A DNA stretch of 64,000 nucleotides from Variovorax sp. dw_308. GTDB lineage: Bacteria > Pseudomonadota > Gammaproteobacteria > Burkholderiales > Burkholderiaceae_C. Location of the stretch: assembly GCF_019207085.1 (NCBI RefSeq), contig NZ_JAATOM010000007.1, forward strand, positions 124,001 through 188,000, written 5' to 3'. Both the position numbers and the translations under genes were made by a program. The notes beneath the pieces are model-generated. The model was given only the letters and a program-made list of their open reading frames with translations. It did not search any database and had not been told where the DNA came from. Below, piece after piece: positions 35,597-43,274 of the stretch. Every line of letters begins with the position of its first letter. Position 1 is the first letter of the stretch.

Positions 35597-35737
35597 TGAA
35601 TACGGACAGCCGAACGCAGAAGTCGCAGAGGTTTCGCAGAAGTCGCAAAAGAAATACCGGAAGAACTTTCCTTGTCTTCTTTTGCGACCTTTGCGTAACC
35701 TTCGCGACCTCTGCGTCCGGTATCCGAACCCGTATCC
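35597..35737. repeat. Extragenic palindromic element, copy B (~141 bp) between convergent genes
   Basis: Same family as 7938-8076, but inverted: its left arm (TGAATACGGACAGCCGAACG) equals the reverse complement of copy A's right arm, and its right arm corresponds to copy A's left arm. It starts 6 bp after the permease stop and ends 11 bp before the acyl-CoA dehydrogenase stop. Confidence 0.9.
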
Positions 35738-35747
35738 CGGGCCCCCG

Positions 35748-36929
35748 TCAAACCCTGTAGCGGTCGATCAGCTGCTTTGCAATCACCGTGCGCAGGATCT
35801 CGTTGGTGCCTTCGCCGATGCACATCAGCATCGCATCGCGGTAGAAGCGCTCGATCTCGTATTCCACCGAATAGCTGTAGCCGCCGAAGATGCGCATCGC
35901 CTCCTGCGCGCAGAAGGCGCCCGCCTCCGAGCCGGCCAGCTTGGCCATCGCGGCCTCCAGGTCGCAGCGCTCGCCAGCGTCGAACTTGCGCGCCGCCTGC
36001 TCGATCAGGCGCTTGGCCGCTTCCACCTGCGTGACCATGTCGGCCAGCTTCATCTGGATCGCCTGGTGCTCGCAGATCGGCTTGCCGAAGGCGCTGCGCT
36101 CCTGGGCATAGCGCAATGAATGCTTCAGGGCGCCCTCGGCGATGCCGGCGCCGCGCGAGGCGACGTTGATGCGGCCCAATTCCAGTCCGCCGGCTGTCTG
36201 GTAGAAGCCCTTGCCTTCGACCCCACCGAGCAGGTTGGCCTTCGGCACGCGGTAGTCCTCGAAGTTCAGTTCGCACGTGTCGATGGCGCGGTAGCCCATC
36301 TTCTTGAGCTTGCCGACCACGTTGAAGCCCGGCCCCTTCTCGGCGATCAGCAGGCTCATGCCCTTGTGGCGCGGTTGCGCGGCCGAGTCGGTCTTCACGA
36401 GCAGCAGCGTGCCATGGCCGTGCATGCTGTTGGTGATCCAGGTCTTGTTGCCGTTGACGACGTAGTTGTCGCCTTCCAGCCTGGCGACGGTGCGGATGGC
36501 CTGCAGGTCGGAGCCGGCGTTGGGCTCGGTCAGCCCGATGCTGCCGCGGAACTCGCCGCTCGCCATCAGCGGCAGGTATTTCGCCTTCTGTTCCTCGGTG
36601 CCGGCGCGCTCGATCGCGGACGCCATGATGAGGTGCGAATTGACGATGCCCGACGGCGCCATCCAGATCGACGACAGCTTGATCACGATCTGCGCATAGG
36701 TCCACGACGACAGGCCCAGCCCGCCGTATGCCTCGCCGATGGTGGCGCCGAACAGGCCCAGTTCCTTCATCTGCTCGACGATGTCGTGTGGGTACTCATC
36801 GGCCAGGTCGTACTTGCGTGCGACCGGGCGCAGTTCCTTCTCTGCCCAGGCTTCGACGGCGTCGACAAATTCCTGCTGGCTGGAAGAGTCGTGCATGGCG
36901 GGCGCGGGGCGTGTGGTGACGGCATCCAT
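35748..36929 (-). CDS. Acyl-CoA dehydrogenase
   Basis: 393 residues from ATG 36929 with AGGAGA upstream. FAD/acyl-binding motifs: GLTEPNAGSD and ITNSMHGHGTLLLVKTD; C-terminal domain FGGYSYSVEYEIERFYRDAMLMCIGEGTNEI, with the family catalytic Glu in GEGTNEI. Length and layout fit the short-chain/isobutyryl/methylsuccinyl group. It is the last gene of a minus-strand operon with a MaoC hydratase and a CitE-like lyase, which suggests a branched dicarboxylyl-CoA substrate; specificity is inferred only. Confidence 0.88.
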   Translation of the reverse strand: MDAVTTRPAPAMHDSSSQQEFVDAVEAWAEKELRPVARKYDLADEYPHDIVEQMKELGLFGATIGEAYGGLGLSSWTYAQIVIKLSSIWMAPSGIVNSHLIMASAIERAGTEEQKAKYLPLMASGEFRGSIGLTEPNAGSDLQAIRTVARLEGDNYVVNGNKTWITNSMHGHGTLLLVKTDSAAQPRHKGMSLLIAEKGPGFNVVGKLKKMGYRAIDTCELNFEDYRVPKANLLGGVEGKGFYQTAGGLELGRINVASRGAGIAEGALKHSLRYAQERSAFGKPICEHQAIQMKLADMVTQVEAAKRLIEQAARKFDAGERCDLEAAMAKLAGSEAGAFCAQEAMRIFGGYSYSVEYEIERFYRDAMLMCIGEGTNEILRTVIAKQLIDRYRV

Positions 36930-36949
36930 TCGTTTGTCTCCTGGCCGGC

Positions 36950-37468
36950 TCAGTAGCCGACCTTGTCTTCGACGCTGTGGCCCTGCTTCGCGATGAGCAT
37001 GGTGCGGGTGAAGGTGCAGACCACCTTGCCGTCCTGGTTGGTGCCGATGGTGCGCACGGTGACGATGCCGGCGCCGGGGCGCGAGGCGGACTCGCGCTTG
37101 TCCAGCACTTCGGAGGCGGCATAGAGCGTGTCGCCGGCAAACACCGGGAAGGTCATCTTGATGTCGCCCCAGCCAAGGTTGGCGATGGCCTTCTGGCTCA
37201 CGTCGGTCACGCTCATGCCGACCATCAGCGCCACGGTGAACGGGCTGCACACGATGCAGCGGCCGAACTCGCTGGCCTTGGCGTATTCGCCGTCGAAATG
37301 CATCGGATGCGTGTTCATCGTGAGCAGCGTGAACCAGGTGTTCTCCGTCTCCGTGACGGTGCGCCCGGGCCGATGCTCGTAGACGTCGCCGACGTGGAAT
37401 TCCTCGTAGTGGCGACCGAAGCTTTCGCGGTAGCGCTGCTCGCCGATTTTCTTGATGACCTGGACCAT
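36950..37468 (-). CDS. MaoC-family (R)-specific enoyl-CoA hydratase
   Basis: 172 residues, a single hotdog domain. The hydratase-2 motif with Asp/His is visible in MNTHPMHFDGEYA. This family hydrates enoyl-CoAs, including mesaconyl-CoA and itaconyl-CoA in dicarboxylate pathways. It lies 20 bp before the acyl-CoA dehydrogenase gene and 48 bp after the lyase gene. Confidence 0.85.
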   Translation of the reverse strand: MVQVIKKIGEQRYRESFGRHYEEFHVGDVYEHRPGRTVTETENTWFTLLTMNTHPMHFDGEYAKASEFGRCIVCSPFTVALMVGMSVTDVSQKAIANLGWGDIKMTFPVFAGDTLYAASEVLDKRESASRPGAGIVTVRTIGTNQDGKVVCTFTRTMLIAKQGHSVEDKVGY

Positions 37469-37516
37469 GGTGTCTCCTGTTGGCTGTTGATTTCGGGGGT
37501 GAAGAGGGAAGGCGGT

Positions 37517-38377
37517 TCAGCGCTGGCCGGCCCGGGCCAGGATGCGCAGGGCGTTGCGGACCACCGGCGCATCGACCATGCCGCCGCGGAACATGAAGGC
37601 GCCCGAGGCACCCTCCGCGGGGAGCGCGTCGCGCAGCGCAAGGGCCCATTCGATGCGCTCCGCCGGCGGCATGAACGCGTCGTGGATGACCGGTATCTGC
37701 TGGGGGTGTATCGCCGTCTTGCAGTCGAAGCCGAGCGCCAGCACACGCCGGGTTTCGTCGGCCAGGCTTTCGGGCTTCTGGAGGTCGATGTGGGGCACGT
37801 CCCAAGCCTGCAGATCCGCGGCGCGGGCCGCATGGAGGATGCGGGCGCGTGCATAAAGCAGCGCGTCCCAGCCGAACTGCGCGCCCAGTTCGGCCGACAG
37901 GTCGGCGCCGCCGAGCATGAGTGCGGCCAGCGGCCCCCCGGCCTCGGCGATGGCCGCGGCACCGTCGATGCTGCCGGGCGTTTCCAGCAGCGCGACGAGG
38001 CTCGGGCACCTGGCGCCCAGCCATGCGTGGATGCACTGGACGTCTGCCGCGGCTTCCACCTTGGGCAGCAGGATCCAGTCGGGCATCGTGGCAGCTTGCG
38101 CCAGCGCGAGCACGTCGCGCAGCCCTTCCAGCGTGCGCACCGCATTCAGGCGCAGCGCCACGGCGGGCTGTGCCGGGCCGGCGGAGCGCTGTGCGAGCCA
38201 GTGCAGCGCATCGGCGCGGGCCGCCTCCTTCCTGGCGGGAGCGACTGCGTCTTCCAGGTCGATGCAGACGAGGTCGGCGCCGGCCGCCATGGCTTTCACG
38301 AATCGCTCGGGCTTCTCGCCGGAAACGAAGAGCATGGAACGGGGCGGGGCGGCGGGAGAGGCGGTGGAGGTGGGCAA
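37517..38377 (-). CDS. HpcH/HpaI-family CoA-ester lyase (CitE-like)
   Basis: 286 residues from TTG 38377 (MPTSTASP), chosen because the predicted promoter and operator lie just upstream and no ATG occurs until 38335, which would remove little of the domain. Motifs: GADLVCIDLEDAVAPARKEAAR, LETPGSIDGAAAIAEAGG, LMLGGADLSAELG, and AIHPQQIPVIHDAF. CitE-like enzymes cleave malyl-, methylmalyl- or citramalyl-CoA to acetyl-CoA or propionyl-CoA plus a 2-oxoacid. First gene of the operon controlled by the GntR-type regulator. An ATG start at 38335 remains possible. Confidence 0.82.
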   Translation of the reverse strand: MPTSTASPAAPPRSMLFVSGEKPERFVKAMAAGADLVCIDLEDAVAPARKEAARADALHWLAQRSAGPAQPAVALRLNAVRTLEGLRDVLALAQAATMPDWILLPKVEAAADVQCIHAWLGARCPSLVALLETPGSIDGAAAIAEAGGPLAALMLGGADLSAELGAQFGWDALLYARARILHAARAADLQAWDVPHIDLQKPESLADETRRVLALGFDCKTAIHPQQIPVIHDAFMPPAERIEWALALRDALPAEGASGAFMFRGGMVDAPVVRNALRILARAGQR

Positions 38378-38400
38378 AAGGCTTGTCTCGTCGGCGTTTA

Positions 38401-38414
38401 TTTGTCCGTACAAT
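38401..38414. promoter_or_regulatory. Putative HutC/GntR operator in the lyase/gntR gap
   Basis: TTTGTCCGTACAAT, nearly identical to the palindrome at 39307-39324. It overlaps the predicted -10 and start point of the lyase operon. Confidence 0.7.
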
Positions 38415-38439
38415 AACCCAAGTTTTGCCATGCTGTCAA
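38410..38439 (-). promoter_or_regulatory. Predicted promoter of the lyase-MaoC-dehydrogenase operon
   Basis: On the minus strand: TTGACA (38439-38434, perfect -35), an 18-bp spacer, TATTGT (38415-38410). The operator covers the -10 and the predicted start, consistent with repression. Confidence 0.6.
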
Positions 38440-38469
38440 CAAAACAGTCGGCAATGGGATGATTGGCAC

Positions 38470-39255
38470 GTGAGCACCGCCCCCACCACCACTCCCCCAC
38501 CCGCCGTCGACGAAGACGCCCCGCGCTACATGCAGATTGCGCGCGAGTTCATTCGCGGCATCGCCGACGACACCTACCCGCTCGGCGCTCATCTGCCGAC
38601 GGAAGCCGAACTGTGCGAGCAATTCGGCATCAGCCGATTCACCGCGCGGGAGTCGATCCGCGTGCTGGTGTCCGCCGGCCTGGTCACGCGGCGCCCCCGC
38701 ATCGGCACGGTCGTGATCGCCAAGCCGGACACGGCCCGCTACGCGCAGGAAGCCAGCGCGCTGCCCGACCTGCTGCAGTACGCGCGCGACACCGACATGC
38801 GTTTCGTCTACATCGGCAAGGTCACGCTCGGCAAGGCACAGGCGCAGGAGTTCGGCGTTTCTCCAGGGGAAGAGTGGACTTATGCGCTTGGCATCCGCTA
38901 CGCCAGCGACCCCGGAAGCACCGACGCGCCGCCCGCGCAGTCGCGGCCGTTCTGCATCACGCGGCTCTTCCTGAATCCGCAGCTCGAGGGCATCGGCGCC
39001 CTCCTGCGCGAGCGAAAGACGGCCGTGTACGCCCTGATCGAACGCGAGTACGGCCTCGCGATCGACCGCGTCGAACAGGAACTCAGTGGCGCCGTGCTCG
39101 ACGCCGACGATGCCGCCAATCTCGGCGCCCCGCCGGGCGCGCCGGCCCTGCGCATCGTGCGGCGCTACTACGGCAAGCAGGACCGCCTGCTCGAGTACGC
39201 CGACAACGTGCATCCGAGCGATCGCTTCACCTACCGGATGAATCTGCGGCGCTGA
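38470..39255 (+). CDS. GntR-family regulator, HutC subfamily
   Basis: 261 residues from GTG 38470. The N-terminal winged helix is typical (YMQIAREFIRGIADDTYPLGAHLPTEAELCEQFGISRFTARESIRVLVSAGLVTRRPRIGTVV). The C-terminal ~170 residues form a UTRA ligand-binding domain (RPFCITRLFLNPQLEGIGALL; YALIEREYGLAIDRVEQELSGAVL). It lies between two operons carrying the same operator-like palindrome, so it probably represses both until a pathway metabolite binds. Confidence 0.9.
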   Translation: MSTAPTTTPPPAVDEDAPRYMQIAREFIRGIADDTYPLGAHLPTEAELCEQFGISRFTARESIRVLVSAGLVTRRPRIGTVVIAKPDTARYAQEASALPDLLQYARDTDMRFVYIGKVTLGKAQAQEFGVSPGEEWTYALGIRYASDPGSTDAPPAQSRPFCITRLFLNPQLEGIGALLRERKTAVYALIEREYGLAIDRVEQELSGAVLDADDAANLGAPPGAPALRIVRRYYGKQDRLLEYADNVHPSDRFTYRMNLRR

Positions 39256-39281
39256 GCGTCCCGGCCGCGCGCGCCGGGCAG

Positions 39282-39310
39282 TTGACACTGCGGCCAAAGA
39301 CTCCTATATT
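39282..39310 (+). promoter_or_regulatory. Predicted promoter of the TctC-MmgE-CoA-transferase operon
   Basis: TTGACA (39282-39287), a 17-bp spacer, TATATT (39305-39310). This is the strongest sigma70-like promoter I see in the window. The operator overlaps the -10 and the predicted start. Confidence 0.75.
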
Positions 39311-39324
39311 TGTCCGTACAAATA
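39307..39324. promoter_or_regulatory. Putative HutC/GntR operator upstream of the TctC gene
   Basis: TATTTGTCCGTACAAATA, palindromic except at two central pairs. The same core is found at 38401. HutC-type regulators usually bind palindromes of this size with GT/AC cores. Confidence 0.75.
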
Positions 39325-39339
39325 CCGGAGACATCATCC

Positions 39340-40323
39340 ATGCCCAAGCTTCGCCGCTCACTCCTCCTCGCTTCGCTGCTCGTCGGCGTCGTGCTGGCCC
39401 CGCTCACCGCGTTGGCGCAGAGCGACTACCCCAACAGGGCCGTCAAGGTGCTGACCGGTTTTCCGCCAGGCCAGGCCACCGACACCCTGGGCAGGATCGT
39501 CATCAACAAGCTTCAGATGGCGCTGGGGCAGGCCTTCTTCGTCGACAACAAGCCGGGCGCTGCCGGCATCATCGCGACGCAGGCGGCGATGGCCGCGCCG
39601 CCCGACGGCTATACCCTGCTGCTCACGTCGTCGGGCCCGCTGGCGGTGAACCCCGGCCTCTATGCCAAGCTGCCCTACGACCCGGTCAAGGACTTCGTGC
39701 CGGTCGGCGGCATCGCCATCGTGCCGGAGGTGCTGGTGATCAACATGGACGTGCCGGTCAAGGACGTGAAGGGACTCGTCGCGCTGGCCAAGTCGGAACC
39801 CGGCAAGATCAACTACGCCTCCGGCGGCGTGGGCGTGACCAACCACCTGGTCACCGAGATGTTCCGCAGCACCACCGGCATCGAGATCAACCACGTGCCC
39901 TACAAGGGCGGCCCACCGGCCCTCACGGACTTGATTGGCGGGCGCGTGCAGATGATGTTCGAGACCTCCGTTGCGACGCTGCCCTTCGTCAAGCAGGGCA
40001 AGCTGCGGGCGCTGGCGGTCAGCAGCCCTGAGCGCATCGCCGCCGCGCCCGAACTGCCGACCATCGCCGAGCTGGGCTACCCCGGCTTCAGCGGCGTGCC
40101 ATGGATCGCGATCATGGCGCCGGCGCACACGCCGCCGGCCATCGTCGCGAAGCTCAACGCCGAGATCAACAAGGCCCTCAAGAGCAAGGACGTGCACGAC
40201 AGCTTTGTCGCGCAAGGCGTCGAGCCGCTGGTGAAGACGCCGGAAGAGCTGGGCATCTTCGTCAAGTCGGAGATCGCCAAATGGACCAAGGCCGTCAAGG
40301 ACTCCGGCGCCAAGGCCGAGTAG
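39340..40323 (+). CDS. Bug/TctC-family periplasmic solute-binding protein
   Basis: 327 residues from ATG 39340 with GGAG upstream. Sec signal peptide (RRSLLLASLLVGVVLAPLTALAQ). Mature protein matches the Bug receptors (YPNRAVKVLTGFPPGQATDTLGRIV; YKGGPPALTDLIGGRVQMMF). These bind carboxylates for tripartite tricarboxylate transporters; no TctA or TctB gene is present here, which is common in Comamonadaceae. First gene of the plus-strand operon of the GntR regulon. Confidence 0.9.
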   Translation: MPKLRRSLLLASLLVGVVLAPLTALAQSDYPNRAVKVLTGFPPGQATDTLGRIVINKLQMALGQAFFVDNKPGAAGIIATQAAMAAPPDGYTLLLTSSGPLAVNPGLYAKLPYDPVKDFVPVGGIAIVPEVLVINMDVPVKDVKGLVALAKSEPGKINYASGGVGVTNHLVTEMFRSTTGIEINHVPYKGGPPALTDLIGGRVQMMFETSVATLPFVKQGKLRALAVSSPERIAAAPELPTIAELGYPGFSGVPWIAIMAPAHTPPAIVAKLNAEINKALKSKDVHDSFVAQGVEPLVKTPEELGIFVKSEIAKWTKAVKDSGAKAE

Positions 40324-40456
40324 ATGCTTCCTCCGAGGCGCTGCGGCGCTGCCCCTCGAAGGGCGCGCACCCGGCGGCCCGGCCAAGCCGCCTCGCGGTG
40401 CCCCCGAACGGGCCTCACTGCGCTCGCCACCCGTTGAACAACCCACCTGGATCGAC

Positions 40457-41938
40457 ATGACCGCTACGACCGACCCCCGCCCCGACCGCATCGCCACGAC
40501 GCTGGCCGGCTTCACGCACCGCCTGCGCCTCGGCGAAGTGCCCGCCGAGGTGAGCCTGCGCGCGCGCCACCTCATGCTCGACGCCATCGGCTGCGCGCTG
40601 GCGGCACGCCAGGAGGATTTCGCCCTGCGCTTCGAGAAGGCCGTGCATGCACTGCCCGGCGCCAATGTGCCGGCGGCATGCACCGCCGGCGCGATCGGCT
40701 TCGCGCGCCGCCTGCCGCTGCGTGACGCCGTGCTGCTCAACGGCGTGCTGACGCACGGCCTCGACTACGACGACACCCACATGGCCGGCGTGCTGCACCT
40801 CAGCGTGAGTGTGCTGCCCTCGCTGTTCAGTCTGGCCGCCGCGAACGACGCCAGCGGCGCCGACATGCTGGCCGCCTACATCGCCGGACTGGAGACGGGC
40901 GCGCGCATTGCCAGCGTCGCCAGGAGCGGCTTCCACGGACAGGGCTTTCATCCGACGGGCGTGGTCGGCGCGTTCGCCAGCGCGCTGGCCGTCGGCCGGC
41001 TGCTCGGCCTGGATGCCGACGCGCTGGTGGCGGCGCAGGGCGTTGCGCTGTCGCTGGCCAGCGGCAGCCTGCAGTTCATCGAGGACGGCAGCTGGACCAA
41101 GCGCATCCACCCCGGCTGGGCCGCCAATGCGGGCCTGACCGCCGCCACCTTTGCGCAGCAAGGCATCCCCGCGCCGGACGCACCGTATACGGGCCGCTAC
41201 GGGCTGTTCCGCAGCTACCTCGACGCCACACGCCAAGCCCAGGTCGACATGGCCCTGGGCACCGCCGGCATCGGCGCCGATGGCCGGGCCAGCACCTGGG
41301 AACTCGACAACATCGCGGTCAAGCCCTTCCCGATGTGCCACTTCGTCCATGCCAGCGCCGACGCGGCCATCACGCTGCACCGCAACGGCATCGACGTCGC
41401 CAGGATCCGCAGTGTCGAAGTGGCGGTGCCCGCCGGCGTGGTGCAGTCCGTGTGCGAGCCGCTGGCCGCCAAGCAGCGCCCCACCAGCGACTACGAGGCC
41501 AAGTTCAGCCTGCCCTATGCGGTTGCGAGCGGCCTGCTGCGCGGCCGGCTGGGCCTGAAGGAACTCGAACCCGCGGCCTTCGGCGACGCCACCGTGCGGG
41601 CGCTCATGCAACGCATCCACTACGTCGAGGACCCGGCGTCGACCTTCCCGCGTCATTACACCGGCGAGGTGCGCGTCGAGATGGAGGATGGCAGCACGCA
41701 GGTCCAGCGCGAGCCCATCAACCGTGGCCATGCCGAACGGCCACTGACCAACGACGAGGTGCGCGAGAAGTTCATGGACAACGCCACGCTCTGGTTCCCG
41801 CGCAGCCATGCGGAAGCGGTGTGCGAGCAAGTGCTCGCGCTCGACAAGCTTCCCTCGGTGCGCACGCTCGAATCCCTGCTGGCGACGGACCCATCCATGC
41901 CGGCCCCTGCCACCACGTCCGCGGCAGTCATGCACTGA
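40457..41938 (+). CDS. MmgE/PrpD-family protein
   Basis: 493 residues. Family features: LMLDAIGCALAARQEDF, LNGVLTHGLDYDDTHMAGVLH, and GFHGQGFHPTGVVGAFASALA. Members include 2-methylcitrate dehydratase, cis-aconitate decarboxylase and epimerases, so the reaction must come from context. In this operon a hydroxy- or unsaturated tricarboxylate/dicarboxylate is likely. It follows the receptor gene after 133 bp and precedes the CoA-transferase gene by 10 bp. Confidence 0.85.
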   Translation: MTATTDPRPDRIATTLAGFTHRLRLGEVPAEVSLRARHLMLDAIGCALAARQEDFALRFEKAVHALPGANVPAACTAGAIGFARRLPLRDAVLLNGVLTHGLDYDDTHMAGVLHLSVSVLPSLFSLAAANDASGADMLAAYIAGLETGARIASVARSGFHGQGFHPTGVVGAFASALAVGRLLGLDADALVAAQGVALSLASGSLQFIEDGSWTKRIHPGWAANAGLTAATFAQQGIPAPDAPYTGRYGLFRSYLDATRQAQVDMALGTAGIGADGRASTWELDNIAVKPFPMCHFVHASADAAITLHRNGIDVARIRSVEVAVPAGVVQSVCEPLAAKQRPTSDYEAKFSLPYAVASGLLRGRLGLKELEPAAFGDATVRALMQRIHYVEDPASTFPRHYTGEVRVEMEDGSTQVQREPINRGHAERPLTNDEVREKFMDNATLWFPRSHAEAVCEQVLALDKLPSVRTLESLLATDPSMPAPATTSAAVMH

Positions 41939-41948
41939 ACACCCCATC

Positions 41949-43211
41949 ATGTCCAAGCCCACCTCCTCCCTTCCCCTCGCCGGCCTGCGCGTCCTGGCCG
42001 TCGAGCAGTACGGCGCCGGCCCTTTCGGCACCTCCTACATGGCCGACCTCGGTGCCGAGATCATCAAGATCGAGAACCACAAGGACGGCGGCGACGTCGG
42101 CCGCCATGTCGGCCCGCACTTCTTTGGCGAGGAAGACAGCCACTTCTTCCAGACCTTCAACCGCAACAAGCGCAGCATCACGCTCGACCTCAAGCATCCC
42201 GAGGGCATGGCCGCGTTCCGCAAGCTCGCAGCCGGCGCGGACGCGGTGCTCGACAACCTGCGCGGCGACCTGCCGGTGAAGCTCGGCCTGACCTACGCCG
42301 CGCTCAGGGACGTGAATCCGGCGATCGTCTGCACCCACCTGTCCGCCTACGGCCGCGAGGGTTCGCGCCGCGCCTGGCCCGGCTACGACTACCTCATGCA
42401 GGCCGAGGCGGGCCACCTCACGCTCACCGGCGAGCCCGAAGGTCCGCCCACGCGCTACGGCCTGTCGATCGTCGATCTCATGACCGGCCTGGTCGCGGCC
42501 TTCGCGCTGCTGGCGGGCGTGACGCGCGCGCGGCGGACCGGCGTGGGGCTGGACATGGACACCTCGCTGTTCGACGTGGCCCTGCACAACCTCAACTACC
42601 CCGGCACCTGGTTCCTCAATGCCGGCGTGGTCACCGGTCGCACGGCGCGCAGCGGGCATCCGAGCCTGGTGCCGAGCCAGCTCTACCGCACGCAGGACGG
42701 CTGGATCTTCATCATGTGCAACAAGGAGAAGTTCTGGCCGATCCTGGCGCGCGAACTCGGGCATCCCGAATGGGCGACCGACCCGCAACTCGCCACCTTC
42801 GCCGTGCGACTGGCCAACCGTGACCGCGTGACGCGCCTGCTCGACGACGCGCTGATGCAGGCGCCGACGGCCCACTGGATCGACCGGCTGTCCGGCAAGG
42901 TTCCGGTGTCGCCGGTGTTCGACGTGGCGCAGGCGCTGGAGAACCCCTTCGTGCAGGAACGCGACGGCGTGCTCGACTACGACTACGAAGACGGCCGCGC
43001 CGCACGCATGATCGCCAACCCCATCCGCGTGCCGGGCGTGACCTTGCCGCACCGCGCCGCGCCCTGCATGGGTCAGGACAACGACGCGCTATTGCGCGAA
43101 GCGGGCTTCGACGATGCGGCCATTGCCAAGTTGCGCGATCTGGGCGTGATCGCCGAGTCGCGCGAGGCGCATGCACTGGCCGAAGACATCGGTCACGCGG
43201 CCGGGCCCTGA
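41949..43211 (+). CDS. Family III CoA-transferase (CaiB/BaiF)
   Basis: 420 residues from ATG 41949. N-terminal CaiB motif (LAGLRVLAVEQYGAGPFGTSYMADLGAEIIKIE) and NRNKRSITLDLKHPEG are present; the catalytic Asp is expected in the SIVDLMTGLVAAF region. The family moves CoA between carboxylates, for example succinyl-CoA to itaconate or mesaconate. It would supply the CoA ester to the divergently encoded dehydrogenase, hydratase and lyase. The operon ends with the hairpin downstream. Confidence 0.88.
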   Translation: MSKPTSSLPLAGLRVLAVEQYGAGPFGTSYMADLGAEIIKIENHKDGGDVGRHVGPHFFGEEDSHFFQTFNRNKRSITLDLKHPEGMAAFRKLAAGADAVLDNLRGDLPVKLGLTYAALRDVNPAIVCTHLSAYGREGSRRAWPGYDYLMQAEAGHLTLTGEPEGPPTRYGLSIVDLMTGLVAAFALLAGVTRARRTGVGLDMDTSLFDVALHNLNYPGTWFLNAGVVTGRTARSGHPSLVPSQLYRTQDGWIFIMCNKEKFWPILARELGHPEWATDPQLATFAVRLANRDRVTRLLDDALMQAPTAHWIDRLSGKVPVSPVFDVAQALENPFVQERDGVLDYDYEDGRAARMIANPIRVPGVTLPHRAAPCMGQDNDALLREAGFDDAAIAKLRDLGVIAESREAHALAEDIGHAAGP

Positions 43212-43233
43212 GCCACGCGCTCGCTCCAATGAA

Positions 43234-43262
43234 AACGGCGCCCTCGAGGGGCGCCGTTCTTC
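43234..43262. terminator. Bidirectional hairpin terminator between convergent genes
   Basis: A perfect 10-bp stem (AACGGCGCCC / GGGCGCCGTT) with a 5-nt loop. Read leftward it is followed by TTTTC; rightward by CTTC. It lies 23 bp after the CoA-transferase stop and just before the wax ester synthase stop. Confidence 0.75.
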
Positions 43263-43274
43263 ATGGCGGATGCC

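Noticed and set aside
40324..40456. GC-rich gap between the TctC-type receptor and the MmgE/PrpD gene as a dispersed repeat
   Set aside because: It looks like the repetitive GC-rich spacers common in this family of bacteria, but only one copy is present here, so no repeat can be shown.
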